A stretch of DNA of 64,000 nt from DASWIG01 sp965371445. GTDB lineage: Bacteria; Acidobacteriota; Thermoanaerobaculia; Multivoradales; J023. Numbering within the stretch: the first letter of the stretch is position 1; the number at the start of each line of letters is the position of its first letter. Positions 49,808 through 61,384 of this stretch are shown piece after piece. The stretch is from NCBI GenBank assembly GCA_965371445.1, contig CBDUYN010000026.1, positions 1 to 64,000 of the forward strand, in the 5' to 3' direction. Under the pieces are notes generated by a model. The model had not been told where the DNA came from. It worked only from the letters and a program-made list of their open reading frames with translations, and did not search any database. The translations under genes were made by a program, and so were the position numbers.

Positions 49808-50758
49808 CTATCCGCCGCCGCCTTCTACCTCCGCGGACTTCTCCGGGATGTCCTCGCTGTCACTGGCGAGGGCGTAGTCGGGATGGCTTTCGAGGTCCGC
49901 CGGCGGCGCTTCGGAAGCGGAGTAGAGGACGATGTCCTCGCCGGCCGTGGCGATCCGCTCTTCGACGTGGCGCACGAGGACGTCGCGGCGCTGCAGCAGG
50001 AAGCTGATCTCCGGCGGCTTGACGTAGTCCCCCGCATGGGCTTCGATCGTCTCGCGGTCGAGGCCCTTCAGCCTTTCCCACAGATCCCGGTCGCACCACA
50101 TGATGCGCTCGATCTTGTCGACCCCCGGCGACTTGTGAAACGAGCGGGTGTGGTCGATGAACCACAGCTTCCAGCGCTCGTCGATCAGCATGTTGCCCTG
50201 GTTGCGGTCGAAGTTGCGGATCAGGGCGTCGAAAAGCCGCATGGTCTGCTGCTGGCGCACCCAGTGGAGCGAAGAGGGGACGTTTTTCTTCTCCTGACGC
50301 CGTTTCTCCTCGGTCATGGCGTTTTCCACCCAGAGCTGGAGTGACCCCTTCTTGGCCCACAGACGCCGGGTCAGGCAAGGCGGGACGTTGTCGATCCCCA
50401 GGATCCGGCCCACCTCGTAGGCGGCGCACTCGAAGATGTAGCTGTCGTGGAAGTCGAGGTAGACGTGGTCCTTGGTCACGAACCGCGTTTTTTTCACATC
50501 GACGGTGCGGAAGATCGCATGCGCCTCGATCCCGTCCCTGGTGAGCAGGACCTTCAAGGGACGGTTGATCCCCGAGGTGAGCTCCTTGACGCGTGTGGCC
50601 TTCGCCTCGCGCAAAAAGGCCAGGATCTCCTCGTCGGTGCGAAACGGGAGGTAGCTGCCACGAGGTCCCTGCCAACGGCCCTCTTGCTCGGCGGCCGCGA
50701 ATCGGGGAAAGGCCGCCCAGAGGACGGCGATCAGCATCCACGGTGCGATTCTTCTCAT
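49808..50758 (-). CDS. Exported FAM20/HipA-like kinase-fold protein
   Basis: The ~316-residue product starts at ATG 50758 (GGAG 6 nt upstream) with a signal peptide (MLIAVLWAAFPRFAAA). The core resembles secretory-pathway FAM20 kinases: RPLKVLLTRDGIEAHAIFR, then ECAAYEVGRILGIDNVPP (Glu near 115), then the catalytic-loop-like IRNFDRNQGNML (D184, N189) and the metal-site-like WFIDHTRSF (D202). The order and spacing fit the atypical FAM20/HipA/PI3K-like fold, in which Asp acts as base and a second Asp binds the metal. The usual Lys of strand 3 is Arg84. Export implies a periplasmic or secreted kinase-like enzyme. It is the last gene of the leftward train from dnaN, 40 nt after a TPR gene. Confidence 0.7.
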   Translation of the reverse strand: MRRIAPWMLIAVLWAAFPRFAAAEQEGRWQGPRGSYLPFRTDEEILAFLREAKATRVKELTSGINRPLKVLLTRDGIEAHAIFRTVDVKKTRFVTKDHVYLDFHDSYIFECAAYEVGRILGIDNVPPCLTRRLWAKKGSLQLWVENAMTEEKRRQEKKNVPSSLHWVRQQQTMRLFDALIRNFDRNQGNMLIDERWKLWFIDHTRSFHKSPGVDKIERIMWCDRDLWERLKGLDRETIEAHAGDYVKPPEISFLLQRRDVLVRHVEERIATAGEDIVLYSASEAPPADLESHPDYALASDSEDIPEKSAEVEGGGG

Positions 50759-50798
50759 CTTGATCTCCGTTTCGCCCCTCGAGGGGCCGCGCGTCGGT

Positions 50799-52058
50799 TC
50801 AATCGAGGTAGGGGAGCATCTGCCGGGCGCTTTGCGCCTCGGCGTCCTCCGGAGCCAGCTCGATGAACTTCTCCAGGTGCTCGCGCGCCTTGGCGCTCTC
50901 ACCGCTCGAAACCAGGCAAAGCCCCAGCTGGTAGTGGGCGCGGGCGTGATCAGGATCGATCTCCAGGACTTTCTCGAAGCTCGCCTGGGCTTCGGCGAGG
51001 TCGTTCGCCTCGAATTGTTTCGCGCCCTGGTTGTAGAAGTCGTTCGCCAGGACCTTGGGATCTGACGCCGTCAGGGCCGCGAACGCCTCTCTCTCTTTTT
51101 CGGCGTTGCCCGCCGCCCGGTAGGCGTCCCAGCGCATCCGCAGGGCCTTGTGGTCGTCGGGCTCGACGGCGAGAAGGCGTTCGGCCATCTCCGCGGCCTC
51201 GGCCCAGCTCTGCTCCTGGAGGTAGACGATGGCGAGCGCCGAGAGGGCGGCCGTCAATTGCGGGTCTTTCTCCAGGGCACGGAGGAAGCTCTCCTTGGCG
51301 GTTTTCTTGTCGCCGACCCGGTAGGCCGTCACGCCCTCGTTGAAGATGATCGCCACGGCGTCGGCCGACTTGTCGATCTCGGCCAGGATCTTCGCGGCTT
51401 TCAAGGCCTCGTCCTTGTTGCCGAGGGCCTGATGGGATTCGTAGACGATCCGATGGGCACGGACGTTCTGGGGATCGATCTCGACGGCCCTGGTGGCCGA
51501 TCCGAGCGCCGCGTCGTAGTCGGCGATCTCGAAGTAGTAGCTGCCGAGCGCCAGATGGGCGAAGGGCTGGTCGGGGTCCATCTCGAGGGATTTCAGGAAC
51601 TTGGCCTTGGCGGTCTCGAAGTCGTCGCCCTTGTAGGCCTCGACGCCCGCGTTGAAGACCTTCTGGGCCGGGGTCAGCGTCCGCTCCTTCGGCGCCGCCG
51701 CGGGGGCCGCCGCCTGCTGGGCTTTCTCCAACGTGATGGTCATCTTCTTGGTCGACTGGAGCTGCGGCTTGACGCTGAGCTCCCGGGTCGGGAAGCCCTC
51801 GTAGTCGACGAGCACCTTGTAGGTCCTGGTGGCGTCGACGACCGAGAGGATCGCCTTGCCCTTCTTGTTGGTCTCGAGCGTCTTTTCGAAGGTGGTGATG
51901 TCGGGACAGGTGACGGTCAAGACGGCGCCCTCGACCGGCGTGCCGCCGGGGAGCTCGACGGTGAACGCCACCCGGCCGAACGTCTGTGCCTGCGCGGCGC
52001 CGAGTAGGGAGGCTGCGGCCAGGACGGCGATCATGAGGGTCTTGTGGGCTCGATTCAT
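50799..52058 (-). CDS. Exported TPR protein with PEGA-like N-terminus
   Basis: AGGAG lies 7 nt before the ATG at 52058, which opens a signal peptide (LMIAVLAAASLLGAAQAQ). A beta-rich domain (VAFTVELPGGTPVEGAVLTV, YKVLVDYEGFPTRELSVKP) resembles a carboxypeptidase-regulatory or PEGA module. An Ala/Pro linker and about seven TPR units follow (NAGVEAYKGDDFETAKAKFLKSLEMDPD, AHLALGSYYFEIADYDAALGSATRAVEIDPQ). The product is ~419 residues. Located between the nucleotidyltransferase and the FAM20-like protein, it could present substrates to the latter. Confidence 0.88.
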   Translation of the reverse strand: MNRAHKTLMIAVLAAASLLGAAQAQTFGRVAFTVELPGGTPVEGAVLTVTCPDITTFEKTLETNKKGKAILSVVDATRTYKVLVDYEGFPTRELSVKPQLQSTKKMTITLEKAQQAAAPAAAPKERTLTPAQKVFNAGVEAYKGDDFETAKAKFLKSLEMDPDQPFAHLALGSYYFEIADYDAALGSATRAVEIDPQNVRAHRIVYESHQALGNKDEALKAAKILAEIDKSADAVAIIFNEGVTAYRVGDKKTAKESFLRALEKDPQLTAALSALAIVYLQEQSWAEAAEMAERLLAVEPDDHKALRMRWDAYRAAGNAEKEREAFAALTASDPKVLANDFYNQGAKQFEANDLAEAQASFEKVLEIDPDHARAHYQLGLCLVSSGESAKAREHLEKFIELAPEDAEAQSARQMLPYLD

Positions 52059-52089
52059 CTCTTGGCTCCTATTCGTGAAGGCCACCGGC

Positions 52090-53127
52090 TCAGGCCGGGG
52101 AGGCGAGCGGGGTGTAGATCAGCTCGCCCATCACCGACTCGTGGGGACCGGTCGGGTGCCCGACGTGACCGCGGTTGATCATCCGTCCTTCAATCTTAGC
52201 CGATGCCGGCAGGCTTGCACCCGGACCGAGGATGGTACGTTCGATCCGGCTCCCCGCCGCGACCTCGGTGTCGGCCAGGAGGAGGGAGCTCGAAACGTGA
52301 GCCTCCTCGCCGACCCGGGCCCCCGCCTCGACCACCGAGTCGACGACGGTCGCTCTCGGGTGCACCTCGGCAAGGGGGGAAATCCAGTTGCGGTGCCGAC
52401 GAAAGGGAAAGCGGCCCCGCGTCCGGGAGAGGACGGCTTCAAGATAGCGGTCCGCCGTCCCCAGGTCGTAAAGGTCGCCGCCGGTGACCACCGCCTCCAG
52501 GTGACCACCGTCGCGAAGCAGCGGGACGTAGAGGTCGGAGATGATGTCCCCGGGACCAGCCGTCAAGCGGTCGAGGAGCCGCCGGGAGAGGACGTGGGTG
52601 CCGGCGAAGACGTGGTGGCGGCGGACAACGCCAAAGCTCTCCTCGCGCAACGACACCACCCGGCCGGACGGATCCAGCCCGACGCCGCCACCGAGCTCCG
52701 CGGACGGCGCTCGGCGGTGGACGAGGAGCGTCGCGTCGGCACCGGAGCGCAGGTGGCGGCGGATCAACCGCCGCCACGGCCGGCGGACCAGGGTGTCGCC
52801 GTTGGTGAGCAGCACGAGGTCGGCGACCGCGAGGAAGTCCCGCTGCGGGTAGAGCGCCCCGAGGGTTCCCTGGATCTCCTCTTCCGGGGAGTAGACGAGC
52901 GGCAAGCCGTAGTAGCTCTTGCCGAGATGTGCGGAGATCGACTCACCCAGGTGATGGAGGTTCACCACCGCCGCCTCGCAACCCGCCTCACCCAACTGCC
53001 GGAGGGTGGATCCGAGCACCGGCTCCCCGCAGACCGGCAGCAGTGGCTTGGGCAGGAAGAGCGTCAGAGGCCTCAAACGCGTTCCGCAGCCCGCGGCCAG
53101 AACGAACCCTCTAGTCCTCGCTTTCAC
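52090..53127 (-). CDS. NDP-sugar pyrophosphorylase-like nucleotidyltransferase
   Basis: The 345-residue protein has the nucleotidyltransferase signature GFVLAAGCGTRLRPLT and PKPLLPV, then LLTNGDTL and GGDLYDLGTADRYLEAV. A C-terminal left-handed beta-helix follows (ISPLAEVHPRATVVDSVVEAGARVGEEAHVSSSLLL). It resembles mannose-1-phosphate guanylyltransferases and related sugar-nucleotide synthases; the exact sugar and base cannot be assigned. It overlaps the CYTH gene upstream by 17 nt. Confidence 0.9.
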   Translation of the reverse strand: MKARTRGFVLAAGCGTRLRPLTLFLPKPLLPVCGEPVLGSTLRQLGEAGCEAAVVNLHHLGESISAHLGKSYYGLPLVYSPEEEIQGTLGALYPQRDFLAVADLVLLTNGDTLVRRPWRRLIRRHLRSGADATLLVHRRAPSAELGGGVGLDPSGRVVSLREESFGVVRRHHVFAGTHVLSRRLLDRLTAGPGDIISDLYVPLLRDGGHLEAVVTGGDLYDLGTADRYLEAVLSRTRGRFPFRRHRNWISPLAEVHPRATVVDSVVEAGARVGEEAHVSSSLLLADTEVAAGSRIERTILGPGASLPASAKIEGRMINRGHVGHPTGPHESVMGELIYTPLASPA

Positions 53128-53674
53128 GGAAAACCATGTCCGGCGGCGCGCCCGGGTGCTCCTTCAGGTAGTCCTTGTAGAGTAGTAGGTAGTTGCGCTT
53201 CTCGGCGTGCTCGCTCTCCAGGCCGAGCCGCCGGGCCACGGTCTCGCAACCCTCGCCCTCGATCTCCGCGAAGTCACCGATCGGCGTGTGGTCGAGCGCG
53301 ATGGTCAGGGATCCCAGGCGCCACTCCTCGCGGTATTTCTGGTAACGCCGGACCGGCTCATAGCCCAGGGCGGCAAGGATACGGCGCAGCTCGACCGCAT
53401 CTTCGACTTTCGTCTCGTGCTCGGGACGGATCTTGACCGATCCCTCGAACCTGGCCGGACCCTTGAAGGTCAACCGTGTCCCGCGGCGGTCGTAGCGCAG
53501 GCGCAGGACCGACTCGCCTCGCTGGAGCTCGCCGCCGCGGTCAAAAATCCAGTTGTCCTCCAGTGCCGCCGGGCCGTCGCTTTCCGCCTCGAGGCCCGCG
53601 AGGCGTTCCCGGAGGTCATCCAGGTCGACGTCGGCGAACTTCAGCTCACGCTCGACACCCGAAACTTCCATCAC
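53111..53674 (-). CDS. CYTH-domain protein (class IV adenylate cyclase / triphosphatase fold)
   Basis: This 187-residue protein carries the CYTH tunnel motifs: the N-terminal VERELKF (ExExK), LRLRYDRRGTRLTFKGP, SVKIRPEHETKVED, RRYQKYREEW, TIALDHTPIGDFAEIEG, and a final KRNYLLLYKDYL. These charged residues bind triphosphate and divalent metal. Members include CyaB adenylate cyclases, thiamine triphosphatases and inorganic triphosphatases, so the substrate is open. Its 3' end overlaps the nucleotidyltransferase start, and the peptidase gene is 4 nt upstream. Confidence 0.9.
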   Translation of the reverse strand: MMEVSGVERELKFADVDLDDLRERLAGLEAESDGPAALEDNWIFDRGGELQRGESVLRLRYDRRGTRLTFKGPARFEGSVKIRPEHETKVEDAVELRRILAALGYEPVRRYQKYREEWRLGSLTIALDHTPIGDFAEIEGEGCETVARRLGLESEHAEKRNYLLLYKDYLKEHPGAPPDMVFRESED

Positions 53675-53678
53675 GTCC

Positions 53679-55091
53679 TCACCCAGGCGAGGAGCCCATG
53701 CGCTCGAGCATCCGCACCACGGCGCGGATACCCCCGTAGAAGTTGTTGAGGTTGATCTTTTCGTTCGGCGAGTGCAGACGGTCGTCGGAGAGACCGAAAC
53801 CGAGGAGCAGCACCGGGATCCGCAGCACCTTGGAGAACGTCGAGACGATCGGGATCGAGCCGCCCTCCCGCACCCGCACCGGCCTTTGCCAGACGTCGGC
53901 CATGGCCGCGAGGGCCGCTTCCACGAGCACCCCGTCGGCCTGGATCAGGACCGGGTCCGCGCCGTGGTGATCGATCACCTCCACCTCGACACCCGGGGGC
54001 TTCAACCGCTGGACGTAGTCGGTGAAGAGCTCTTTGACCTTGTTCGGATCCTGGTTGGGCACGAGACGCATCGACACCTTGGCGCCGCCCCAGGCGGGTA
54101 GCACCGTCTTGGCTCCGGCCGCCATGTAGCCGCCGAAAACGCCGTTGACGTCGCAGGTGGGACGCCCCCAGACCCGCTCCAGCGTCGTGTAGCCTTCTTC
54201 GCCGACGAGCTCGGAGACGCCGATCTCGTTCCGGTAGGCCTCTTCGTCGAAGGGCAGGCTTTGAAACTCCTTGCGCTCCCAGTCCGCAAGCGGCACCACG
54301 TCGTCGTAGAAGCCCGGGATCAAGACCCGTCCGGTCTTCGAATCCCAGAGCCGGGAGACGATCTCGGTCAAGGCGTTCAAAGGGTTCGTGACCGCGCCGC
54401 CGAAGCTCCCGGAGTGGAGGTCCCGCGACGGACCCGTAACCTTGATCTCCAGGTAGGTCATTCCCTTGAGGCCGTAGATCAGCGAGGGCTGGCCCGGGGC
54501 ATACATCGCCGAGTCGGAGATCATGACGCAGTCCGCGGCCAGTCGTCGGCCGGCGTCTTCGGTGACGAAGCGCTCGATCGACTCGCCGCCCGATTCCTCT
54601 TCGCCTTCGACGATGAACTTGACGTTGACCGGGAGCTCGCCGCGCTCGGCGAGCATCGCCGCGACGGCCTTCAGGTGGGCGAAGCTTTGCCCCTTGTCGT
54701 CCGTCGCGCCCCGGGCCAGGAGATCCTCGCCCTCCACGGTGGGCTCGAACGGCGGGTTACGCCAGAGCTCCAGGGGATCCGCCGGCTGCACGTCGTAGTG
54801 GCCGTAGAAAAGCACCGTCGGTTTGCCGGGTTGACCCAGCCACTCCGCGTGGAGGAGAGGGTGGCCCGCGGTCTCGATGATCTCCGCCTGAAGCCCGGCG
54901 GCCGTCATCTTGCCGTGCAAGAACTCGGCACACCGCCGAACCTCGCCGCTGTATTCCGGATCGGTCGAGATCGACGGGATCCGCAGGTAGTCCTTGAGCT
55001 CTTCCAGATAGGTTTCGCGCTCGTTTTCAATCCGGCCGAGGACGTCCTCGCTCCCTGCGAGGGTCTCGGAGGCCGGGCTTGTAGTCGACAT
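53679..55091 (-). CDS. M20-family zinc dipeptidase
   Basis: The ~470-residue product has the M20 metal and catalytic motifs: VLFYGHYDVQPADP (metal His and catalytic Asp), RGATDDKGQ (bridging Asp), VEGEEESGG (catalytic and metal Glu), a dimerisation domain (SRDLHSGSFGGAV) and a late His in DDRLHSPNEKI. This matches the CNDP/PepV-like branch that cleaves dipeptides. There is no signal peptide. The ATG at 55091 (AGGAGA upstream) is preferred over the longer frame from 55208, which overlaps gyrA. Confidence 0.95.
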   Translation of the reverse strand: MSTTSPASETLAGSEDVLGRIENERETYLEELKDYLRIPSISTDPEYSGEVRRCAEFLHGKMTAAGLQAEIIETAGHPLLHAEWLGQPGKPTVLFYGHYDVQPADPLELWRNPPFEPTVEGEDLLARGATDDKGQSFAHLKAVAAMLAERGELPVNVKFIVEGEEESGGESIERFVTEDAGRRLAADCVMISDSAMYAPGQPSLIYGLKGMTYLEIKVTGPSRDLHSGSFGGAVTNPLNALTEIVSRLWDSKTGRVLIPGFYDDVVPLADWERKEFQSLPFDEEAYRNEIGVSELVGEEGYTTLERVWGRPTCDVNGVFGGYMAAGAKTVLPAWGGAKVSMRLVPNQDPNKVKELFTDYVQRLKPPGVEVEVIDHHGADPVLIQADGVLVEAALAAMADVWQRPVRVREGGSIPIVSTFSKVLRIPVLLLGFGLSDDRLHSPNEKINLNNFYGGIRAVVRMLERMGSSPG

Positions 55092-55131
55092 CAGATGGAT
55101 TCTCCTTTTCCCGGATCCGTCGGCCGAGGCG

Positions 55132-57678
<2,547 letters not shown>

Positions 57679-57755
57679 GGTGGCGGAAATCTTCGTTGGG
57701 GAATCGGGACCGAGAGATCCCGATCTCCGGCGGTTTCAGCGGCCGCTTCAGTCTA

Positions 57756-60242
57756 TCAGACGTCGAGGTTCTTGACCTCGAGGGCGTTCTCGACGATGAA
57801 GTCGCGACGCGGCTGGACCTGGTCGCCCATCAGGACGGTGAACATGTCGTCTGCCGCGACGGCGTCCTCGATGCGGACCTGGAGGAGGATGCGCTTCTCC
57901 GGGTCCATGGTGGTCTCCCAGAGCTGGTCGGCGTTCATCTCGCCCAGGCCCTTGTAGCGCTGGATCGTGATGCCTTTCTTGGCGCCGCCGTAGAGCCGCT
58001 CCAGGACCCCGTCGAGGGAGGCGTACTCGCTCGTCTCGTCGTCGCTCGAAAGCCGAAAGCTCGTGCAGGCGAGGGCCTCCAGGCCGTGGTGGTTGCGCCC
58101 CAGCGCCCGATACTCGACGCTGGTCAGGAGATCCCAGTCGAAGCGCACCTGGCGGTCGACGCCGTCGCGGCGGCTGCGGAAGACGATCGACGCCGTGGCG
58201 TGCTCCTCGTCCTCGCCGATCGTCACCTCGTGGAAACCGGAGGCCTCGACGACCCGGGCCACCTCTTCGATCTTGGCCGAGTCGCGCAGGTCCTCCTTGT
58301 CGCGGAGGCCGTGTAGCAGCGCGATGCGGAGCGCCTCGGCGGGGGCGCCGCGCGAGACCAGGCGGCCCATGTTCTCGCGGAAGCGCTCGACGTGCTCCAG
58401 GAAGTTGCCGAGCGCCGGTCCGGTGAGCGCCGGGCTGGTGTTCTCGCCGAGCTCCAGGTTCCAGTGGTTGCGGATGCGCTCGATCAGGTAGCCCTGGTAC
58501 TCGCTGTCGTCTTTCAAGTAGATCGACCGCTTCCCCTGGGCGACCTTGTAAAGGGGCGGCTGGGCGATGTAGAGGTGGCCGCGTTCGACGATCTCCAGCA
58601 TCTGGCGAAAGAAAAACGTCAGGATGAGCGTCCGGATGTGGGAGCCGTCGATGTCGGCGTCGCACATGATGATGAGCTTGTGGTAGCGGAGCCGGGAGAC
58701 GTCGAAGTCCTCGCGGCCGATGCCGGTGCCGAGGGCCGTGATGATCGTCCTGATCTCCTCGGAGGAGAGCATCTTGTCAAAACGCGCCTTCTCGACGTTT
58801 AGGATCTTGCCCTTCAAAGGCAGGATCGCCTGGAAACGGCGGTCGCGTCCCTGCTTGGCCGAGCCGCCCGCCGAGTCGCCCTCGACCAGGAAGAGCTCCG
58901 CCCGCTCCGGATCACGCTCCGAGCAGTCGGCGAGCTTGCCCGGCAAGTTCGACGACTCCAGGACCCCCTTGCGGCGGGTGAGCTCCCGGGCCTTGCGCGC
59001 CGCTTCGCGGGCCCGCGCCGCATCAATGCACTTCTCGACGATGCGCTTCGCGATCTTCGGGTTCTCTTCAAAAAACTCCGAGAGCTTGTCGTTCAGGACC
59101 TGCTCGACCCAGCCCTTGACCTCGGAGGAGACGAGCTTGTCCTTGGTCTGCGCCGAGAACTTGGGATCCCGGATGCGCACCGAGACGACCGCGGTCATAC
59201 CTTCGCGGACGTCGTCGCCGGTCAGGTTCTCCTTCAGGTCCTTGGTGAGCTGGTTGCGCGCCGCGTAGGTGTTGATCGTGCGGGTCAAGGCGGCGCGAAA
59301 GCCGGCCAGGTGGGTGCCGCCGTCGCGGTTGTTGATCGTGTTGGTGAAGCAGTAGGTGTTTTCCTGGTAGCCGTCGGTCCATTGCAGCGCGATCTCTATC
59401 TGCTCGGCGCCCTCGCCGTCGTCGCGGACGTCCTCGAGGTAGATCGGCTCCGGGTGGAGCGGCGTCTTGTTGCGGGCCAGGTGCTCGACGAAGCCCCGAA
59501 TGCCCCCCTCGTACTGGAAGTTGGTGGTGCGCTCGGTGCGCTCGTCGCTCAAGCGGACGTGGACGCCGCAGTTCAAGAACGACAGCTCGCGCAGGCGCTG
59601 GGCCAGGGTGTCGTACTGGAACTCCAGGACCGAGAACATCTCGGGATCGGGGATGAAGCGGATCTTGGTCCCGGTCCGGCCCGAGCGGCCGAGCGGCTTG
59701 ATCGGCTCCTCGGGGACGCCGCGGTGGTAGACCTGGTACCAGACCCGCCCGGCGCGGCGGATCTCGAGCTCCAGGGTCTCGGAGAGGGCGTTGACCACCG
59801 AGACGCCGACGCCGTGGAGCCCCCCCGACACCTTGTAGACGTTCGAGTCGAACTTGCCACCCGAATGGAGCTCGGTCATGATGACCTCGGCCGCCGAGCG
59901 CTGCTCGCTCTCGTGGAAGTCGACCGGGATGCCGCGGCCGTCGTCCTCGACGGTAACCGAGTTGTCGCTGTGGATCGTGACCTCGATGAGCGCGGAAAAG
60001 CCGGCCTGGGCCTCGTCGATAGAGTTGTCGACGAGCTCGAAGACCATGTGGTGCAGGCCGGAGGCGTCGTCGGTGTCGCCGATGTACATGCCGGGCCGCT
60101 TGCGCACCGCCTCAAGGCCCTTCAGGACCTTGATGCTGTCGGCCATGTAGTCGGTGCCGGAGGCGCCTTCCAGGGGCTCGGTCACCTCGTCTTCAAGGTG
60201 TGCGTCGTCGGACAAGAGATCCCTCTCCGTAGTTTCGTCCAT
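57756..60242 (-). CDS. gyrB: DNA gyrase subunit B
   Basis: The ATG at 60242 starts a ~828-residue protein. The ATPase domain has VRKRPGMYIGDTDDASGLHH, ELVDNSIDEA, DGRGIPVD and GGLHGVGVSVVNAL. The TOPRIM domain has LFLVEGDSAGGSAKQGRDR and ILPLKGKILNVEKA, and the protein ends QPRRDFIVENALEVKNLDV. It is co-directional with recF (56 nt) and gyrA. An open frame extends upstream through recF, but the family start and length support 60242. Confidence 0.98.
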   Translation of the reverse strand: MDETTERDLLSDDAHLEDEVTEPLEGASGTDYMADSIKVLKGLEAVRKRPGMYIGDTDDASGLHHMVFELVDNSIDEAQAGFSALIEVTIHSDNSVTVEDDGRGIPVDFHESEQRSAAEVIMTELHSGGKFDSNVYKVSGGLHGVGVSVVNALSETLELEIRRAGRVWYQVYHRGVPEEPIKPLGRSGRTGTKIRFIPDPEMFSVLEFQYDTLAQRLRELSFLNCGVHVRLSDERTERTTNFQYEGGIRGFVEHLARNKTPLHPEPIYLEDVRDDGEGAEQIEIALQWTDGYQENTYCFTNTINNRDGGTHLAGFRAALTRTINTYAARNQLTKDLKENLTGDDVREGMTAVVSVRIRDPKFSAQTKDKLVSSEVKGWVEQVLNDKLSEFFEENPKIAKRIVEKCIDAARAREAARKARELTRRKGVLESSNLPGKLADCSERDPERAELFLVEGDSAGGSAKQGRDRRFQAILPLKGKILNVEKARFDKMLSSEEIRTIITALGTGIGREDFDVSRLRYHKLIIMCDADIDGSHIRTLILTFFFRQMLEIVERGHLYIAQPPLYKVAQGKRSIYLKDDSEYQGYLIERIRNHWNLELGENTSPALTGPALGNFLEHVERFRENMGRLVSRGAPAEALRIALLHGLRDKEDLRDSAKIEEVARVVEASGFHEVTIGEDEEHATASIVFRSRRDGVDRQVRFDWDLLTSVEYRALGRNHHGLEALACTSFRLSSDDETSEYASLDGVLERLYGGAKKGITIQRYKGLGEMNADQLWETTMDPEKRILLQVRIEDAVAADDMFTVLMGDQVQPRRDFIVENALEVKNLDV

Positions 60243-60298
60243 GTTCTTCGTCTTGGCCTGGGGGATAAAGAGATCGAGCCCTGGCGGGAGAAATACTA

Positions 60299-61381
60299 TC
60301 ACAATCCCGAAACGTTGATCCGTCCGGAATCGCAGCACAGACGACGTCCTTCGACGGCGTCCCACACGGCGGGACGGTTCGAGGAGGCGAGAAGCTGGCC
60401 GGCGCCGCCCAGGCCCCGCCAGAGCGCCTCGAGACGCTGCGGATCGAGCTCGGCGTCGGCGTCGTCGAGGAGGAACGTCGGCTCGGAGCCACTTTTCCTC
60501 AGGGTCTCGCCGTGGGCCGCCGCCAGGGCGAGGCCCAGGGCCTTGCGCTCGCCGGCGGAGGCCACCCGGCGGACCTCGTGGCCGTTCCAGAGAATGCGGA
60601 GATCGTCGCGGTGGGGCCCGACGAGGGGCTGGCCCAACTGCACCTCGCGGGGAACGGCGGCCGCGAGATCCTCGTAGATCGCCGCGGCTCCGTCGCGGCC
60701 CGAGCGCGGCGAGCACCGGTAGTCAAGCGTTATTTCCGCCATGTCCAGGCGGCAGGCTTCGAGGATCTCGCCGAGCGAGCGCGAGAGCTCCTCAACGTAG
60801 GCATGACGGAGCTCGACGAGCTCCGCAGCCGCGCCGGCCAGGACGACGTTCCAGCTCTCGAGCTCGGCGTCGCGGCGGCGGCCCTCGCCGGCCTGGAGGA
60901 GCCGGCGCTTTTCCTGGAGAGCCCGGCGATAGCGGGAGAGGACCTCGATCGCGCTGGCCCGGCGCCCCAACACACCGCGGTCCAGGAAGCGTCGGCGCTC
61001 GGCCGGCGCCCCGATCAGGACCTCGACGTCGGCGGCCGTCCAGGCGACGACCGGCAGCGTCGCCAGGTGCTCGGCAAGCGAGGTGCGGTCGGCGTTCTTC
61101 TTCCGCCAGCGCTCGCCGGCGTCGAAACCGAGCTCCAGGCGGCTCCGAGTCTCGGTCTCCACCACCTCGCCGGCGAGGTAGAAAGATCGCGTCTCGTGGC
61201 GGCAGCAGTCGGCGAGGCGCGAGGTGCGGAAGCTCCGCGTCGTCGCGAGCAGGTAGATCGCCTCCAGGAGGCTCGTCTTGCCGGCGCCGTTCTTGCCCAG
61301 GATCAGGTGGAACCCGCCGTCGAGCTCCAGCTCCAGGGGCTCCAGGTTGCGAAAGCCGCGGGCTTCGAGACGTCTCAGCAC
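60299..61381 (-). CDS. recF: DNA replication/repair ATPase RecF
   Basis: The 360-residue protein has Walker A GKNGAGKTS at 29-37 following ARGFRNLEPLELEL, the signature VASAGERKALGLALAAAH, and Walker B FLLDDADAELDPQR. RecF loads RecA at gaps with RecOR. It starts 3 nt after the dnaN stop at a GTG. The arrangement dnaN-recF-gyrB is the common chromosomal order. Confidence 0.96.
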   Translation of the reverse strand: MLRRLEARGFRNLEPLELELDGGFHLILGKNGAGKTSLLEAIYLLATTRSFRTSRLADCCRHETRSFYLAGEVVETETRSRLELGFDAGERWRKKNADRTSLAEHLATLPVVAWTAADVEVLIGAPAERRRFLDRGVLGRRASAIEVLSRYRRALQEKRRLLQAGEGRRRDAELESWNVVLAGAAAELVELRHAYVEELSRSLGEILEACRLDMAEITLDYRCSPRSGRDGAAAIYEDLAAAVPREVQLGQPLVGPHRDDLRILWNGHEVRRVASAGERKALGLALAAAHGETLRKSGSEPTFLLDDADAELDPQRLEALWRGLGGAGQLLASSNRPAVWDAVEGRRLCCDSGRINVSGL

Positions 61382-61384
61382 CGC

